Below, one piece after another: positions 25,683 through 34,449 of a stretch of 59,634 nucleotides of DNA. The stretch is from Nocardia uniformis NBRC 13702. GTDB lineage: Bacteria; Actinomycetota; Actinomycetes; Mycobacteriales; Mycobacteriaceae. Location of the stretch: contig NZ_BDCE01000060.1 of assembly GCF_001613345.1 (NCBI RefSeq), positions 1-59,634 of the forward strand. Direction: 5' to 3'. Below the pieces are notes generated by a model. It was not told the DNA's origin. It searched no databases and saw nothing but the letters and a program-made list of their open reading frames with translations. The position numbers were made by a program, and so were the translations under genes. Every line of letters begins with the position of its first letter. The first letter of the stretch is position 1.

Positions 25683-26906
25683 ATGTTTCCCGTCGAGCTG
25701 CGCGGAACGCGCGCGCAGACGCTCATGTGGGCCCACGAGAACGAGGTCGAACCGGCCGCGCTCCAGCAGTTGCGCAATATCGCCGGACTGGAATGGGTGT
25801 ATGGCGTGCGCGTCATGCCCGATGTGCATCTCGGTAAGGGCGCGACCGTTGGGTCCGTCATTGCCATGAAGGATGCCGTCGCGCCTGCTGCGGTGGGTGT
25901 CGACATCGGCTGCGGAATGGAGGCGGTGCGGACTTCGCTGACCGCCTCACACCTGCCCGACAACTTGCATGCCCTGCGGTCTCGGATTGAAGCGGCTGTG
26001 CCGGTTGGTTTCTCGGCGCACGCCGATCCGGTGAACGTGCAGCGGCTGGAGAGCGAGATGTATGGGCAGAAGGCGGCTGGCACCACGTTGCGCAGCGGAT
26101 GGGAGCGGTTCTGGAAGTCGTTCAGCTCACTCGACTCCGGCGTGCAGGCACTGGAATCCAAGGCGCAGAGGCAGATGGGGTCACTGGGCTCCGGAAATCA
26201 CTTTTCAGAAATTTGTCTGGATTCCGAGCAGCGCGTGTGGATCCTGCTGCATTCCGGAAGCCGTAATATCGGTAAGGAACTCGCCGAGCGCCATATGGCT
26301 GTAGCGCGGAACCTAGCGCATAACCAGGAACTGCCCGATCGGGATTTGGCGGTATTTCTTTCCGGGACACCGGAAATGGATGCTTACCGGCGAGATCTGA
26401 CGTGGGCGCAGGAGTATGCGGCACGTAACCGGGCGGTCATGTTGGCGCTTGTGTGTGAGGCCGTGCGGGATGAATTCGCTGGGCGCGACGTGCGTTTCGA
26501 CGAGCCGACTTCATGCCACCACAATTATGTCTCCGAGGAGACCATCGATGGGATGCCCATGCTGGTGACCCGTAAGGGTGCGGTGCGGGCGGGGGCCGGG
26601 CAGCTGGCACTTATTCCGGGATCGATGGGTACGCGGTCGTATGTGGTTCGCGGCCGGGGAAATCCGGCCTCGTTCCAGTCGGCGTCGCATGGCGCGGGGC
26701 GGCGGATGAGCCGCAATGCCGCCAAGAAGCAGTTCACGGTGGCCGATCTGATCGAGCAGACCGAGGGTGTGGAGTCCCGTAAGGACGCCGGGGTGATCGA
26801 TGAGATTCCGGCCGCCTACAAGGACATCGATCAGGTCATCAATGCCCAGCGCGATCTGGTCGATATTGTCACCACGCTGCGTCAGGTGCTGTGCGTGAAG
26901 GGTTGA
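25683..26906 (+). CDS. rtcB: RtcB-family RNA ligase
   Basis: A 407-residue RtcB. The family ligates RNA 2',3'-cyclic phosphate or 3'-phosphate ends to 5'-OH using GTP and Mn2+. Visible motifs: PDVHLGKGATVGSVIA, the metal Cys in DIGCGM, SLGSGNHF, LHSGSRNIG, CHHNYV, GSMGTRSYV and SHGAGRRMSR, with His336 as the expected guanylylation site. All key residues are present. ATG follows AGGTAAGGACG. No archease, RtcA or RtcR gene is adjacent. Base composition in the middle (around 26200-26500) is slightly less GC-rich than neighbours. Confidence 0.92.
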   Translation: MFPVELRGTRAQTLMWAHENEVEPAALQQLRNIAGLEWVYGVRVMPDVHLGKGATVGSVIAMKDAVAPAAVGVDIGCGMEAVRTSLTASHLPDNLHALRSRIEAAVPVGFSAHADPVNVQRLESEMYGQKAAGTTLRSGWERFWKSFSSLDSGVQALESKAQRQMGSLGSGNHFSEICLDSEQRVWILLHSGSRNIGKELAERHMAVARNLAHNQELPDRDLAVFLSGTPEMDAYRRDLTWAQEYAARNRAVMLALVCEAVRDEFAGRDVRFDEPTSCHHNYVSEETIDGMPMLVTRKGAVRAGAGQLALIPGSMGTRSYVVRGRGNPASFQSASHGAGRRMSRNAAKKQFTVADLIEQTEGVESRKDAGVIDEIPAAYKDIDQVINAQRDLVDIVTTLRQVLCVKG

Positions 26907-26914
26907 GTCGCGGT

Positions 26915-26942
26915 CCGGCGGTGCTGAATTCAGCGCCGCCGG
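26915..26942. terminator. 28-base palindromic bidirectional terminator
   Basis: CCGGCGGTGCTGAA (26915-26928) is followed directly by its near-perfect complement TTCAGCGCCGCCGG (one G-T wobble). It lies 8 bases after rtcB and overlaps the last codons of the convergent membrane-protein gene, so it can serve both. Confidence 0.6.
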
Positions 26943-27412
26943 AACGTGGCCGCCACGCCCGCGCCGATCAACACCATGCCGACGATGAGCGGGAATCCCG
27001 TCGCCAACCACTCATAGAGCGCGATATGCATTTCGTCGGAGAGCAGCGGCAGCTCGCCGATGGTTCGAAACGAGTCGTCGGGAAATATCAAGTAGATCAG
27101 CCCCGGGATCACACCCCACACCAGCCCCGCGATCATGGTGCTCGCCGGTGAGTAGGCGGCCATCGCCGCCACCACCAGGAACAGCGTCGCCCCGACCAGG
27201 ATCTGCAATGCGGACCCCCACCGATCCGCGAGATTCCCGAGAATCACCCAGCGCTTGGTATCGGCCGCCCCGAGCGCCGCCAGGGCGATCGCGACCGGCG
27301 TAACCACCAACCCGACCAGTGTCGCGCCCACCGTCCTGGAAATCGTTGCCTTGCTGGAAAATTGCGCCCCCGGCGGAGTCCACCCCGCAGGCGACACAAA
27401 CCTCTCACCCAT
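26930..27412 (-). CDS. Hypothetical four-helix membrane protein
   Basis: A 160-residue protein with about four transmembrane helices (residues ~25-50, 65-85, 90-112, 132-155). It starts MGERFVSPAGWTPPG, a cytosolic Pro-rich stretch. The last residues FRRR overlap the terminator. GGGAGGCGTG precedes the ATG. No family recognised. The hydrophobicity pattern and typical codon use support a real gene. Confidence 0.72.
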   Translation of the reverse strand: MGERFVSPAGWTPPGAQFSSKATISRTVGATLVGLVVTPVAIALAALGAADTKRWVILGNLADRWGSALQILVGATLFLVVAAMAAYSPASTMIAGLVWGVIPGLIYLIFPDDSFRTIGELPLLSDEMHIALYEWLATGFPLIVGMVLIGAGVAATFRRR

Positions 27413-27514
27413 CACGCCTCCCTGCACCCGAGAAGACCGGCCGGCCCCTCCGCCCCATTGTCCCGGGACAATCCGGCGACGCGCCCGATCTTGGCCACAC
27501 CGCAATCAAGCCGA

Positions 27515-27790
27515 TCAGCGTGGGCGGTTCTTCTCGATCTGGTCGAGCAGACGGGTGACATCGGCCTGGCTCACCGCCTCGGCATACAGATCGTATTTGG
27601 CCGAGTAGCGGGTCTGATAGCTGACCGTGCGGCGCTCGGCCTGGGCTCGACGGTCGGCGTCGGCCTGCTGTCCGGCGCGAATGGAGGCGTAGACGCCGCC
27701 CGCCGCGGGGATGTACAGGAGAGGGTTCCGGAGAGAGTGGTCGCGGTGAAGGGGTAGGCACCCCGCTCCACGGACGCGAACGCACGTCAC
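27515..27790 (-). CDS. Small hypothetical protein, start uncertain
   Basis: A frame of 91 codons from GTG 27790. The second half looks real: LYIPAAGGVYASIRAG, then a charged helix-forming segment rich in Ala, Arg, Gln and Asp (QQADADRRAQAERR) and ending LLDQIEKNRPR. The first ~25 residues read like noise (VRVRGAGCLPLHRDH) and no ribosome binding site fits. The gene may start later, or its 5' end may be frameshifted. Function unknown. Confidence 0.45.
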   Translation of the reverse strand: MTCVRVRGAGCLPLHRDHSLRNPLLYIPAAGGVYASIRAGQQADADRRAQAERRTVSYQTRYSAKYDLYAEAVSQADVTRLLDQIEKNRPR

Positions 27791-27864
27791 GAAGGGGGTG
27801 CGTCAGCCAATAATGGGTGCGCGAAGGTGGTGCGCGGGGTCGGATGTCGGTGCGGTGAGGCACC

Positions 27865-29982
27865 ATGGAGCGCGTGACCTCGACCGATGGGACCGATACC
27901 ACGACGCCGACCGCCCTGCGGGCGGATGCCGAGCGGCTGCTGCGGGAATTGGCGGGACCCGCCGCGCGGCTGCGGGAGGATCAGTGGACCGCTATCGAGG
28001 CGCTGGTGGTGCAGCGGCGGCGAGCTCTCGTCGTGCAGCGCACCGGCTGGGGTAAGTCGGCGGTGTACTTCATTTCCGCCAAACTGCTGCGGGCCGCCGG
28101 GCGGGGACCGACGGTGATCGTGTCACCACTGCTGGCGCTCATGCGCAACCAGGTGGTGGCCGCCGAGCGAGCGGGCGTGGTTGCGGCGACCATCAATTCG
28201 GGGAATGTCACCGAATGGGACGAGATTCACGCCAGCGTCGCCGCGGGGGATGTCGATGTCCTGCTGGTCAGTCCGGAACGCCTCAACAATCCGGACTTTC
28301 GCGATGCGGTCCTGCCCAAGCTGGCGGCGGATGCCGGACTCGTCGTCATCGACGAGGCGCACTGTGTATCGGACTGGGGACATGATTTCCGGCCGGACTA
28401 TCGGCGAATTCGGACCTTGATCGCCGATCTCGGATCGGATGTGCCGGTACTGGCCACCACCGCTACCGCCAATGACCGCGTGGTCACCGATGTGGCCACC
28501 CAGATCGGCACCGATACGCTGGTGCTGCGCGGCAGCCTCGATCGAGAGTCCCTGCATCTGTCGGTGGTGCGGATCGCGGATGCGGTCGAGCGCACGGCCT
28601 GGCTCAGTGAACATCTGCGGGCGCTGCCGGGCTCCGGAATCGTCTACACCCTGACCGTCGCCGCCGCCCACGATCTCGCGGATGTGCTGAATTCGCATGG
28701 GCACCATGTCGCCGCCTATACCGGCCAGACCGATCCCACCGAGCGCGAAGCCCTCGAAATAGCGCTGCTCAACAATGAGGTGAAGGCACTCATCGCCACC
28801 TCGGCACTGGGTATGGGTTTCGACAAACCCGATCTGGGATTCGTGGTGCACGTCGGTGCGCCCTCCTCGCCCATCTCCTACTACCAGCAGGTGGGCCGTG
28901 CCGGGCGCGCTACCGAACGTGCCGAAGTGGTGCTGCTGCCCGGGCCGGAAGACCGGCGGATCTGGAGCTACTTCGCCTCGGTCGCCTTCCCGCGCGAACA
29001 TATCGTGCGATCGGTCCTCGATGCCCTCGATACCGATCGAGCGCTGTCCACCGCCGCGCTGGAACCCCTGGTCGAACTCAATCGCTCCCGCCTGGAAATG
29101 GTGCTCAAGGTGCTCGATGTCGACGGCGCGGTCAAACGCGTACGCGGCGGCTGGATCTCGACCGGGGAGCCCTGGGTCTACGACACCGAACGCTATGAGC
29201 GCCTCACCATCGCCCGCGATGCCGAACAACAGGCCATGGTCGACTACCAGGCCACCGACGAATGCCGAATGAACTTCCTGCGTCGCCAACTCGACGATCC
29301 GGGTCTGTACCCCGACTCCCCCGGCTGTGGGCGCTGCGACAACTGCACCGGCACCCGCCTCGATACCGCGGTCGACACCGAATCCCTGTCGGCCATCCGC
29401 GCCCGTCTGGACCGGCCCGGTATCGACCTGGCCCCGCGCAAACAGTGGCCGACCGGTATGGCGAAATTGGGAATCTCGCTGTCCGGCAAGATCTCCCAAG
29501 GTGCGGAAGTCGGTCGTGTCCTCGGCCGCCTCAGCGATCTCGGCTGGGGCCAGCGCCTGCGTGCCCTCCTCGACTCCCCCGACGGCCCGGTCCCCGACGA
29601 GGTGTTCAAGGCCTGCACAGTCGTACTGCGCGAATGGGATTGGTCGCAGCGCCCCATGCACGTCATGGCCATGGAATCGGCCACCCACCCCATGCTGGCG
29701 GCCTCACTGGCCGCCCGACTCGCCCAGGTGGGCCGTCTGAACGACCTCGGCATCCTGCACCTGCGCCCGGACCTCCCGCCGGTGTCGGCCGCCAACTCCG
29801 CACACCGCGTCGCCGCCCTCCACAATGCCTGGGAGATACCGGATCTCACCGATGTCCACGGCCCGATCCTGCTCGTGGACACCCTCACCGATACCGGCTG
29901 GACACTCACCATGGCGGTCCGCACCCTACGCGCGGCGGGAGCCGACGCCGTCCTGCCTTTCGCGCTGGCCACTCCGTCCTGA
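27865..29982 (+). CDS. RecQ-type helicase with C-terminal PRTase-like domain
   Basis: A 705-residue protein. Residues ~30-370 are a superfamily 2 RecQ helicase core: Walker A RTGWGKSAVYF, VSPLLALMRNQ, DEAHCVSDWGHDFRPDY, TATAND, and YYQQVGRAGR. Residues ~380-490 contain a RecQ-C region with a zinc-binding set (DECRMNF ... GCGRCDNC). The last ~200 residues are not HRDC; they include WDWSQRPMHVMAMES and HGPILLVDTLTDTGWTLTMAV, a phosphoribosyltransferase-like PRPP loop near residue 670. This fused form occurs in actinobacteria. It unwinds DNA 3' to 5'; the tail's function is unknown. ATG 27865 follows GTGAGGCACC. Confidence 0.88.
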   Translation: MERVTSTDGTDTTTPTALRADAERLLRELAGPAARLREDQWTAIEALVVQRRRALVVQRTGWGKSAVYFISAKLLRAAGRGPTVIVSPLLALMRNQVVAAERAGVVAATINSGNVTEWDEIHASVAAGDVDVLLVSPERLNNPDFRDAVLPKLAADAGLVVIDEAHCVSDWGHDFRPDYRRIRTLIADLGSDVPVLATTATANDRVVTDVATQIGTDTLVLRGSLDRESLHLSVVRIADAVERTAWLSEHLRALPGSGIVYTLTVAAAHDLADVLNSHGHHVAAYTGQTDPTEREALEIALLNNEVKALIATSALGMGFDKPDLGFVVHVGAPSSPISYYQQVGRAGRATERAEVVLLPGPEDRRIWSYFASVAFPREHIVRSVLDALDTDRALSTAALEPLVELNRSRLEMVLKVLDVDGAVKRVRGGWISTGEPWVYDTERYERLTIARDAEQQAMVDYQATDECRMNFLRRQLDDPGLYPDSPGCGRCDNCTGTRLDTAVDTESLSAIRARLDRPGIDLAPRKQWPTGMAKLGISLSGKISQGAEVGRVLGRLSDLGWGQRLRALLDSPDGPVPDEVFKACTVVLREWDWSQRPMHVMAMESATHPMLAASLAARLAQVGRLNDLGILHLRPDLPPVSAANSAHRVAALHNAWEIPDLTDVHGPILLVDTLTDTGWTLTMAVRTLRAAGADAVLPFALATPS

Positions 29983-30028
29983 CACCCGCTCCGACCTGAC
30001 ACTCACCACGTCAAAGCCACCGAACTCG

Positions 30029-30114
30029 CGATCCCGGTGTGCCTTTGGCCGGGATCCATGTCCCGCAACACCGCGACCAATGGGTGGATTCCGGCCGAGC
30101 ATGCCGGAATAACG
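30029..30114. repeat. Dispersed palindromic repeat, copy A (diverged)
   Basis: Two arms (30029-30058 and 30085-30114) are inverted copies of a CGTCATTCCGGCGTGCTTTT-like unit, e.g. GTGTGCCTTTGGCCGGGATC on the left. The arms are more degenerate than those of copy B at 37676-37753 but clearly the same element. It lies between recQ and a small gene and could form a long hairpin in RNA. Confidence 0.7.
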
Positions 30115-30246
30115 AGGTGGCGGGCGGCATCCCGCCTCGCATCGGATGAGCGTCACATCCGCGAAGTCCCGCTGCTGCACCACTGTCACGGGCCGGGGCC
30201 GCGGTCGCGCGTACACTCGAACTTCCATTGGGGAGGGAGCCCGATC

Positions 30247-30414
30247 ATGGCCGCACAGGTGAACCCGAGCGAGACGCCGGATCCACGAGCACACTGGCGA
30301 CAGCTGCCCGCGGAGCCCGGTGAGTGGATCGAGGAGAAAGCTACCGAGCCGTCCTCATCGAGCTATACACCCGAGCCGGATGCCGGACAGGAAGCCGCAC
30401 GCTACAGCGGCTGA
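30247..30414 (+). CDS. 55-residue hydrophilic hypothetical protein
   Basis: ATG 30247 has a strong ribosome binding site (GGGAGGGAGCCCGATC). The product starts MAAQVNPSETPDPRAHW, is acidic and Pro/Glu/Ser-rich, and lacks membrane segments or Cys. It looks intrinsically disordered. It stands alone between the repeat and the O-methyltransferase gene. No family recognised. Confidence 0.65.
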   Translation: MAAQVNPSETPDPRAHWRQLPAEPGEWIEEKATEPSSSSYTPEPDAGQEAARYSG

Positions 30415-30485
30415 CCCGGATTCGTGGCCGGACCGGCGTAGGCTCGGACCCGTTCTGAGCAGTGCCGACCAGCGATGGAGTCGTC

Positions 30486-31583
30486 ATGGCGTCCGGATCC
30501 ACCAAGCTTCCACCCCTGCCCCTGCTGCGCGCGCTCGGACTATTCCGGGACGGGCTCGCTGCCCTGCACCGACGCCTGATCCCCGGTCATATCGCGCTAC
30601 TCGAGATGCAGATGACCGGGTTCCTGGCCCAGGCCATCAATGCCGCCGCTCAACTGGGTATCGCCGATGCGCTCGCCGACGGGCCCAAAAAGCCGGCCGA
30701 GCTCGCGCGGGTCCTCGATGTCGACGAGGACGGGCTGCGCCGCCTCATGCGGCTGCTGTTGAGCTTCGATGTATTCGCCGAGCGGCGCGACGGATCCTAT
30801 GCGCTGAACGGGATTTCGCGGGCGCTGAGCTCCGACGCGCCGATCACGCTGCGGGATATGCTGCTGTTCTTCGGCTCCGACTACCACCGCAACCACTGGA
30901 CCCATCTCGCCGACGCGGTACGCACCGGCTCCGCCGTCGGTCCGGCACTGGAGGGTGCGACCTTCTTCGAGTACGCGGCCACCCATCGGGAATTCGGTGA
31001 CCTGTTCGACCGCGCCATGTCGAGCATCGGCACCCTCTCCATCGACCCCCTGCTCGCCGCATACGATTTCGGCCGCTACCGCACTCTCGTCGACCTCGGC
31101 GCGGGTCAGGGCAACCTGCTCACCGCCATCCTGCGCCGCACCCAATCCACCCGGGGTGTCATCTTCGACCTGCCCGAAGTAGTCGCGCCACTGCCCGCCG
31201 AACTCGCCCGGCTCGGCCTGGCGGACCGCTGCACGGTGGAAACCGGCTCCTTCTTCGAATCGGTTCCCAAGGGCGGCGACGGCTACATCCTCAAACATAT
31301 CGTCCACGACTGGACCGACGCCGAAGCCGAACGTCTGCTCCGCACCGTCCATGCCGCCATGGACCCCTCCAGCACCCTGCTCATTATCGAAATGGTGCTC
31401 CCCGAACACCACCGCCCCCATGCCAGCAAATTCATCGACCTGGAAATGCTGGTCAATGCGGGCGGCCGCGAGCGCTCCGAATCGGACTACCGAAATCTGC
31501 TCGCCCGCAGCGGCTTCACCCTGCACCGCACCATCTCCACCGCCGCCCCCGACTGCATCCTCGAGGCCCATCCCGCCCATTGA
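30486..31583 (+). CDS. SAM-dependent O-methyltransferase (family 2)
   Basis: A 365-residue methyltransferase with the two-part build of plant/antibiotic O-methyltransferases. The N-terminal winged-helix dimerisation domain (residues ~40-115) contains LGIADALADGPKKPAELARVL. The Rossmann domain has SAM motif VDLGAGQGNLLTAIL, then KHIVHDWTDAEAERLLR, where the His serves as general base. ATG 30486 is the conserved start. Typical substrates are phenolic or polyketide hydroxyls. No biosynthetic partner genes are visible alongside, so the substrate is unknown. Confidence 0.86.
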   Translation: MASGSTKLPPLPLLRALGLFRDGLAALHRRLIPGHIALLEMQMTGFLAQAINAAAQLGIADALADGPKKPAELARVLDVDEDGLRRLMRLLLSFDVFAERRDGSYALNGISRALSSDAPITLRDMLLFFGSDYHRNHWTHLADAVRTGSAVGPALEGATFFEYAATHREFGDLFDRAMSSIGTLSIDPLLAAYDFGRYRTLVDLGAGQGNLLTAILRRTQSTRGVIFDLPEVVAPLPAELARLGLADRCTVETGSFFESVPKGGDGYILKHIVHDWTDAEAERLLRTVHAAMDPSSTLLIIEMVLPEHHRPHASKFIDLEMLVNAGGRERSESDYRNLLARSGFTLHRTISTAAPDCILEAHPAH

Positions 31584-31743
31584 CCCCGTTCGCACACTCC
31601 CCCTCGACCGCTGACGCACGGATGGGCGCGGCCGCGCCCCCTGCGCGCCACCGCGTCCACCGCACCCCGAGCCCGCTGGTCGCCACTATCCCGCAGGCCG
31701 AGCCGTACGTCGGCTACCGCCGCCGATGCCGACCGGTCGGCAG

Positions 31744-32229
31744 CTATGCGGTCCGGCGCACGGGCTGCTCGATCACGCCCGCGACACGATCGGTCCAGCC
31801 GTCGGCCATGGAGGCCAAGCGGAACCAAGCCGCGTGGACTCGGTCATCGGATACGTCCTCCACGGTCCGCAACAGGTGCACGGCGCGCACGTGGGCGGCG
31901 GCCATGGCGTCTACGACCGAGCCGAGCGATTCCCCGCTCGACGTGGCGCCGCGTCGGCTGCGTATGACGACGAAATCGTCGATACACGTGACGATATGGG
32001 CGCGCCGGTGATCGATCTCAGCGATGCGGTCGGGCTGCTGTCTGCGGGCCAGATGCAATTCCGCGAGCAGCCGCGCCCAGCGGGTCACCATGTGATCCTC
32101 CGGCTGGTCGCCGATATGACCGCAGAACGCGGCCAGCAGTTCATGCCAATTCGGCAGCAGGGGACGGGTTTCGACGTGCGAGCCACGGCCACCCACCCGC
32201 CACAACTGCGTACTGTCCGGTACGTACAT
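31744..32229 (-). CDS. DUF4254-like hypothetical protein
   Basis: A 161-residue soluble helical protein. LLPNWHELLAAFCGH, LAELHLARRQQPDRIAEIDHRRAHIV and a C-terminal MADGWTDRVAGV region agree with the DUF4254 pattern. GGAGGTAGGTAGGT precedes the ATG. Function of DUF4254 is unknown. The gene is isolated and points leftward toward the O-methyltransferase (convergent). Confidence 0.68.
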   Translation of the reverse strand: MYVPDSTQLWRVGGRGSHVETRPLLPNWHELLAAFCGHIGDQPEDHMVTRWARLLAELHLARRQQPDRIAEIDHRRAHIVTCIDDFVVIRSRRGATSSGESLGSVVDAMAAAHVRAVHLLRTVEDVSDDRVHAAWFRLASMADGWTDRVAGVIEQPVRRTA

Positions 32230-32532
32230 ACCTACCTACCTCCGGGGCGGTGCGGGCGCACCCGGCGCCGCGGGCGATTACCGGATCGCGAGCCCGACGC
32301 GGCAAGGGCGGACCGCGCCGGATCCGGAAATCGCTTATCGGCGAAGGGCACATGCGATTCGGCACCGGGTGCACCTCCAGAATGCGCCACCCCCGCCGCC
32401 CGCCCACTGCCATTCCCCCGACCCTCCGTCGCCCCTGACCCAGCCCTCAATCCCACCCGAGCGCACCTATGAACGAATTCGCGTACTTTCCGTGCGTGTC
32501 GCGCATATTGCAACGGCTGGCCCGGCGCGAAT
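32230..32532. other. 303-base gap with no recognised gene
   Basis: Between the DUF4254-like gene and the GNAT gene, both on the minus strand. Frames are open on both strands but lack start sites and family motifs. It presumably holds the promoter of the DUF4254-like gene. No strong stem-loop seen. Confidence 0.55.
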
Positions 32533-33117
32533 TCAGCGAATATTGAATCGAGACCGATTGGTATTCCAGTGTTTTCGAGTAATGGCGTACTCGACCTCGC
32601 CGTGCTCCGCGCCGGGAATCGGATCCTCCCATCGCAGATGGAAGGTGCGGACGTATTCCAGCCCGATGGCCGCCATGGTCGCGCGGGATGCGGTATTGAC
32701 AGCCATTGTCTCGGCGAAGACCCGGGTCAGGCCGAGGTCCTCGAAGCCGTACCGAAGCAGCTCACGAGCACCCTCGCTGGCGAGCCCCCGCCGCCAATAG
32801 CGCGGCAACAACCGGTACCCGAGTTCGGCCTGACTTTCCACGGGACCCTGATCGGGGCGGTCCGGAGCCGCGAGAATCCACCAACCGACGAAGCGATCGC
32901 CAACGAGGCCTATCCAGTACCCGAGTCCCGGCACCTGCGTCGCCGCCGCCATTCGATTGCGGTGCGCCCGTTCGACTTCCAGGCGGGAACGCCCCGTGCC
33001 ATTGCCGAGATAGCGCATGACTTCCGGATCGGCGTCCAACTCGACCTCATGGTCGAGGTGTTCATCCGCGAGCGGTAGCAGGGTGATGCGAGGTGAGCGC
33101 AGGATCGCTTGCGACAT
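32533..33117 (-). CDS. GNAT family N-acetyltransferase (RimJ/RimL type)
   Basis: A 194-residue acetyltransferase. LRSPRITLLPLADEHL opens the family fold, AELGYRLLPRYWRRGLASEGARELLRY includes the acetyl-CoA-binding Q/RxxGxG/A region (RRGLAS), and VNTASRATMAAIGL is the C-terminal signature. It probably acetylates an N-terminal amine or small molecule. It is 28 bases downstream of proB on the same strand and likely co-transcribed. Confidence 0.84.
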   Translation of the reverse strand: MSQAILRSPRITLLPLADEHLDHEVELDADPEVMRYLGNGTGRSRLEVERAHRNRMAAATQVPGLGYWIGLVGDRFVGWWILAAPDRPDQGPVESQAELGYRLLPRYWRRGLASEGARELLRYGFEDLGLTRVFAETMAVNTASRATMAAIGLEYVRTFHLRWEDPIPGAEHGEVEYAITRKHWNTNRSRFNIR

Positions 33118-33145
33118 CGGCGGGTCCTCGGAAAGATGTTGGCGG

Positions 33146-34297
33146 TCAGACCTTTACGAGATCATCGGCGTGAACCACCGGACGCTGCATACCCTCTGGG
33201 AGATCCGTGGTGGATCGCCCCTTCATGGTCTCGAGCTCATCGCTGTCATAGGAGACGATGCCGCGGGCGACCACATGCCCGTCGGGTGCTACCAGGCTGA
33301 TCACATCGCCACCGTAGAAACGGCCGCGGACCTCGGTGATTCCGGCCGCCAGCAAGGAGCTGCGGCGGGCGGCGACGGCTTGGACCGCACCCGCGTCGAG
33401 ATGGACCGCCCCGCGACTGTCGGCCGCGTGGCGGACCCAGAACTTCCGGGCGGACAGCCGGACCGGCCGGGCTGCGAAGGCGGTGCCGACCGATGCACCG
33501 GACAGCGCCGCGGCGGCATCGGAGGCGGCGGCCAGCAGAACAGGCACTCCGGCGTCGGCGGCCAGCCGAGCAGCCGAGAGCTTCGAGGCCATCCCACCCG
33601 TACCCAAAGCGCCTCCGCTGCCCGCGATTACGCCATCGAGGTCGGCGGTGCCACGGACTTCGGGAATGAATTTGGCGCCACCCTTGCGGGGGTCGCCGTC
33701 GTAGAGACCCTCGACATCGGAGAGCAGAATCAGCGCATCCGCGCCGATCAGGTGGGCCACCAGGGCGGCCAGCCGGTCATTGTCGCCGAAGCGGATCTCT
33801 TCCGTTGCGACCGTGTCGTTTTCGTTGACCACGGCAATGGCGTGCAGGGCGCGCAGCCGATCCAGAGTGCGCTGGGCATTGCGGTGAGATTCCCGGCGGG
33901 AGAAGTCATCGGCGCTCAACAGCACCTGGCCGACAACCCGGTCGTAACGCGCGAAGGAGGTACCCCAGGCGTGCGCGAGAGCCAGCTGGCCGACACTCGC
34001 CGCAGCCTGTTTGGTGGCCAGATCCTTTGGACGACTGGATAATCCGAGCGGCGCCATGCCCGCGCCGATAGCACCGGAGGACACCACCACCAGATCGGAT
34101 CCGGCGCGCATCCGCCCCTCCACCGCATCGGCCAGGCGATCCAGCCGCGCGTTATCGAGACCACCCTCCAGACTGGTCAGGGCGGACGATCCGATCTTCA
34201 CCACCACACTGCGTGCCGACGCGATCGCCTGCCGCGCCGCGCTCGGCTCAGCGGACTCCGCATCGACCACGGGGCCCCGCGTGATACCCGAACTCAT
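33146..34297 (-). CDS. proB: Glutamate 5-kinase
   Basis: A 383-residue enzyme for the first step of proline synthesis, ATP-dependent phosphorylation of L-glutamate. The amino-acid kinase domain has VVVKIGSSALT, VSSGAIGAGM, VNENDTV, FGDNDRLAALVAHLIGAD and GTGGMASKLSAA. A C-terminal PUA domain (GRFYGGDVISLVAPDG) is present. ATG 34297 follows GAGGTGTGGTGCA; about 25 residues precede the kinase fold. It follows obg, as in mycobacteria. Confidence 0.95.
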   Translation of the reverse strand: MSSGITRGPVVDAESAEPSAARQAIASARSVVVKIGSSALTSLEGGLDNARLDRLADAVEGRMRAGSDLVVVSSGAIGAGMAPLGLSSRPKDLATKQAAASVGQLALAHAWGTSFARYDRVVGQVLLSADDFSRRESHRNAQRTLDRLRALHAIAVVNENDTVATEEIRFGDNDRLAALVAHLIGADALILLSDVEGLYDGDPRKGGAKFIPEVRGTADLDGVIAGSGGALGTGGMASKLSAARLAADAGVPVLLAAASDAAAALSGASVGTAFAARPVRLSARKFWVRHAADSRGAVHLDAGAVQAVAARRSSLLAAGITEVRGRFYGGDVISLVAPDGHVVARGIVSYDSDELETMKGRSTTDLPEGMQRPVVHADDLVKV

Positions 34298-34449
34298 TGC
34301 ACCACACCTCAATTCACCAGCATTATGCGATTCGCGGCGGTATTGCGCTCGCACCTTCCGCATCGGCAAGGTGCCGCCACCACAGCAGCTTCCGATTGCC
34401 GCGCCGGTCCAGCATCCCCGGAGGGAGACCGGATCCGGTGCGACGGTCA

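Noticed and set aside
28123..29688. A 521-codon minus-strand frame across recQ
   Set aside because: Complementary to a well-supported helicase gene in the mirror codon frame; no recognisable domain.
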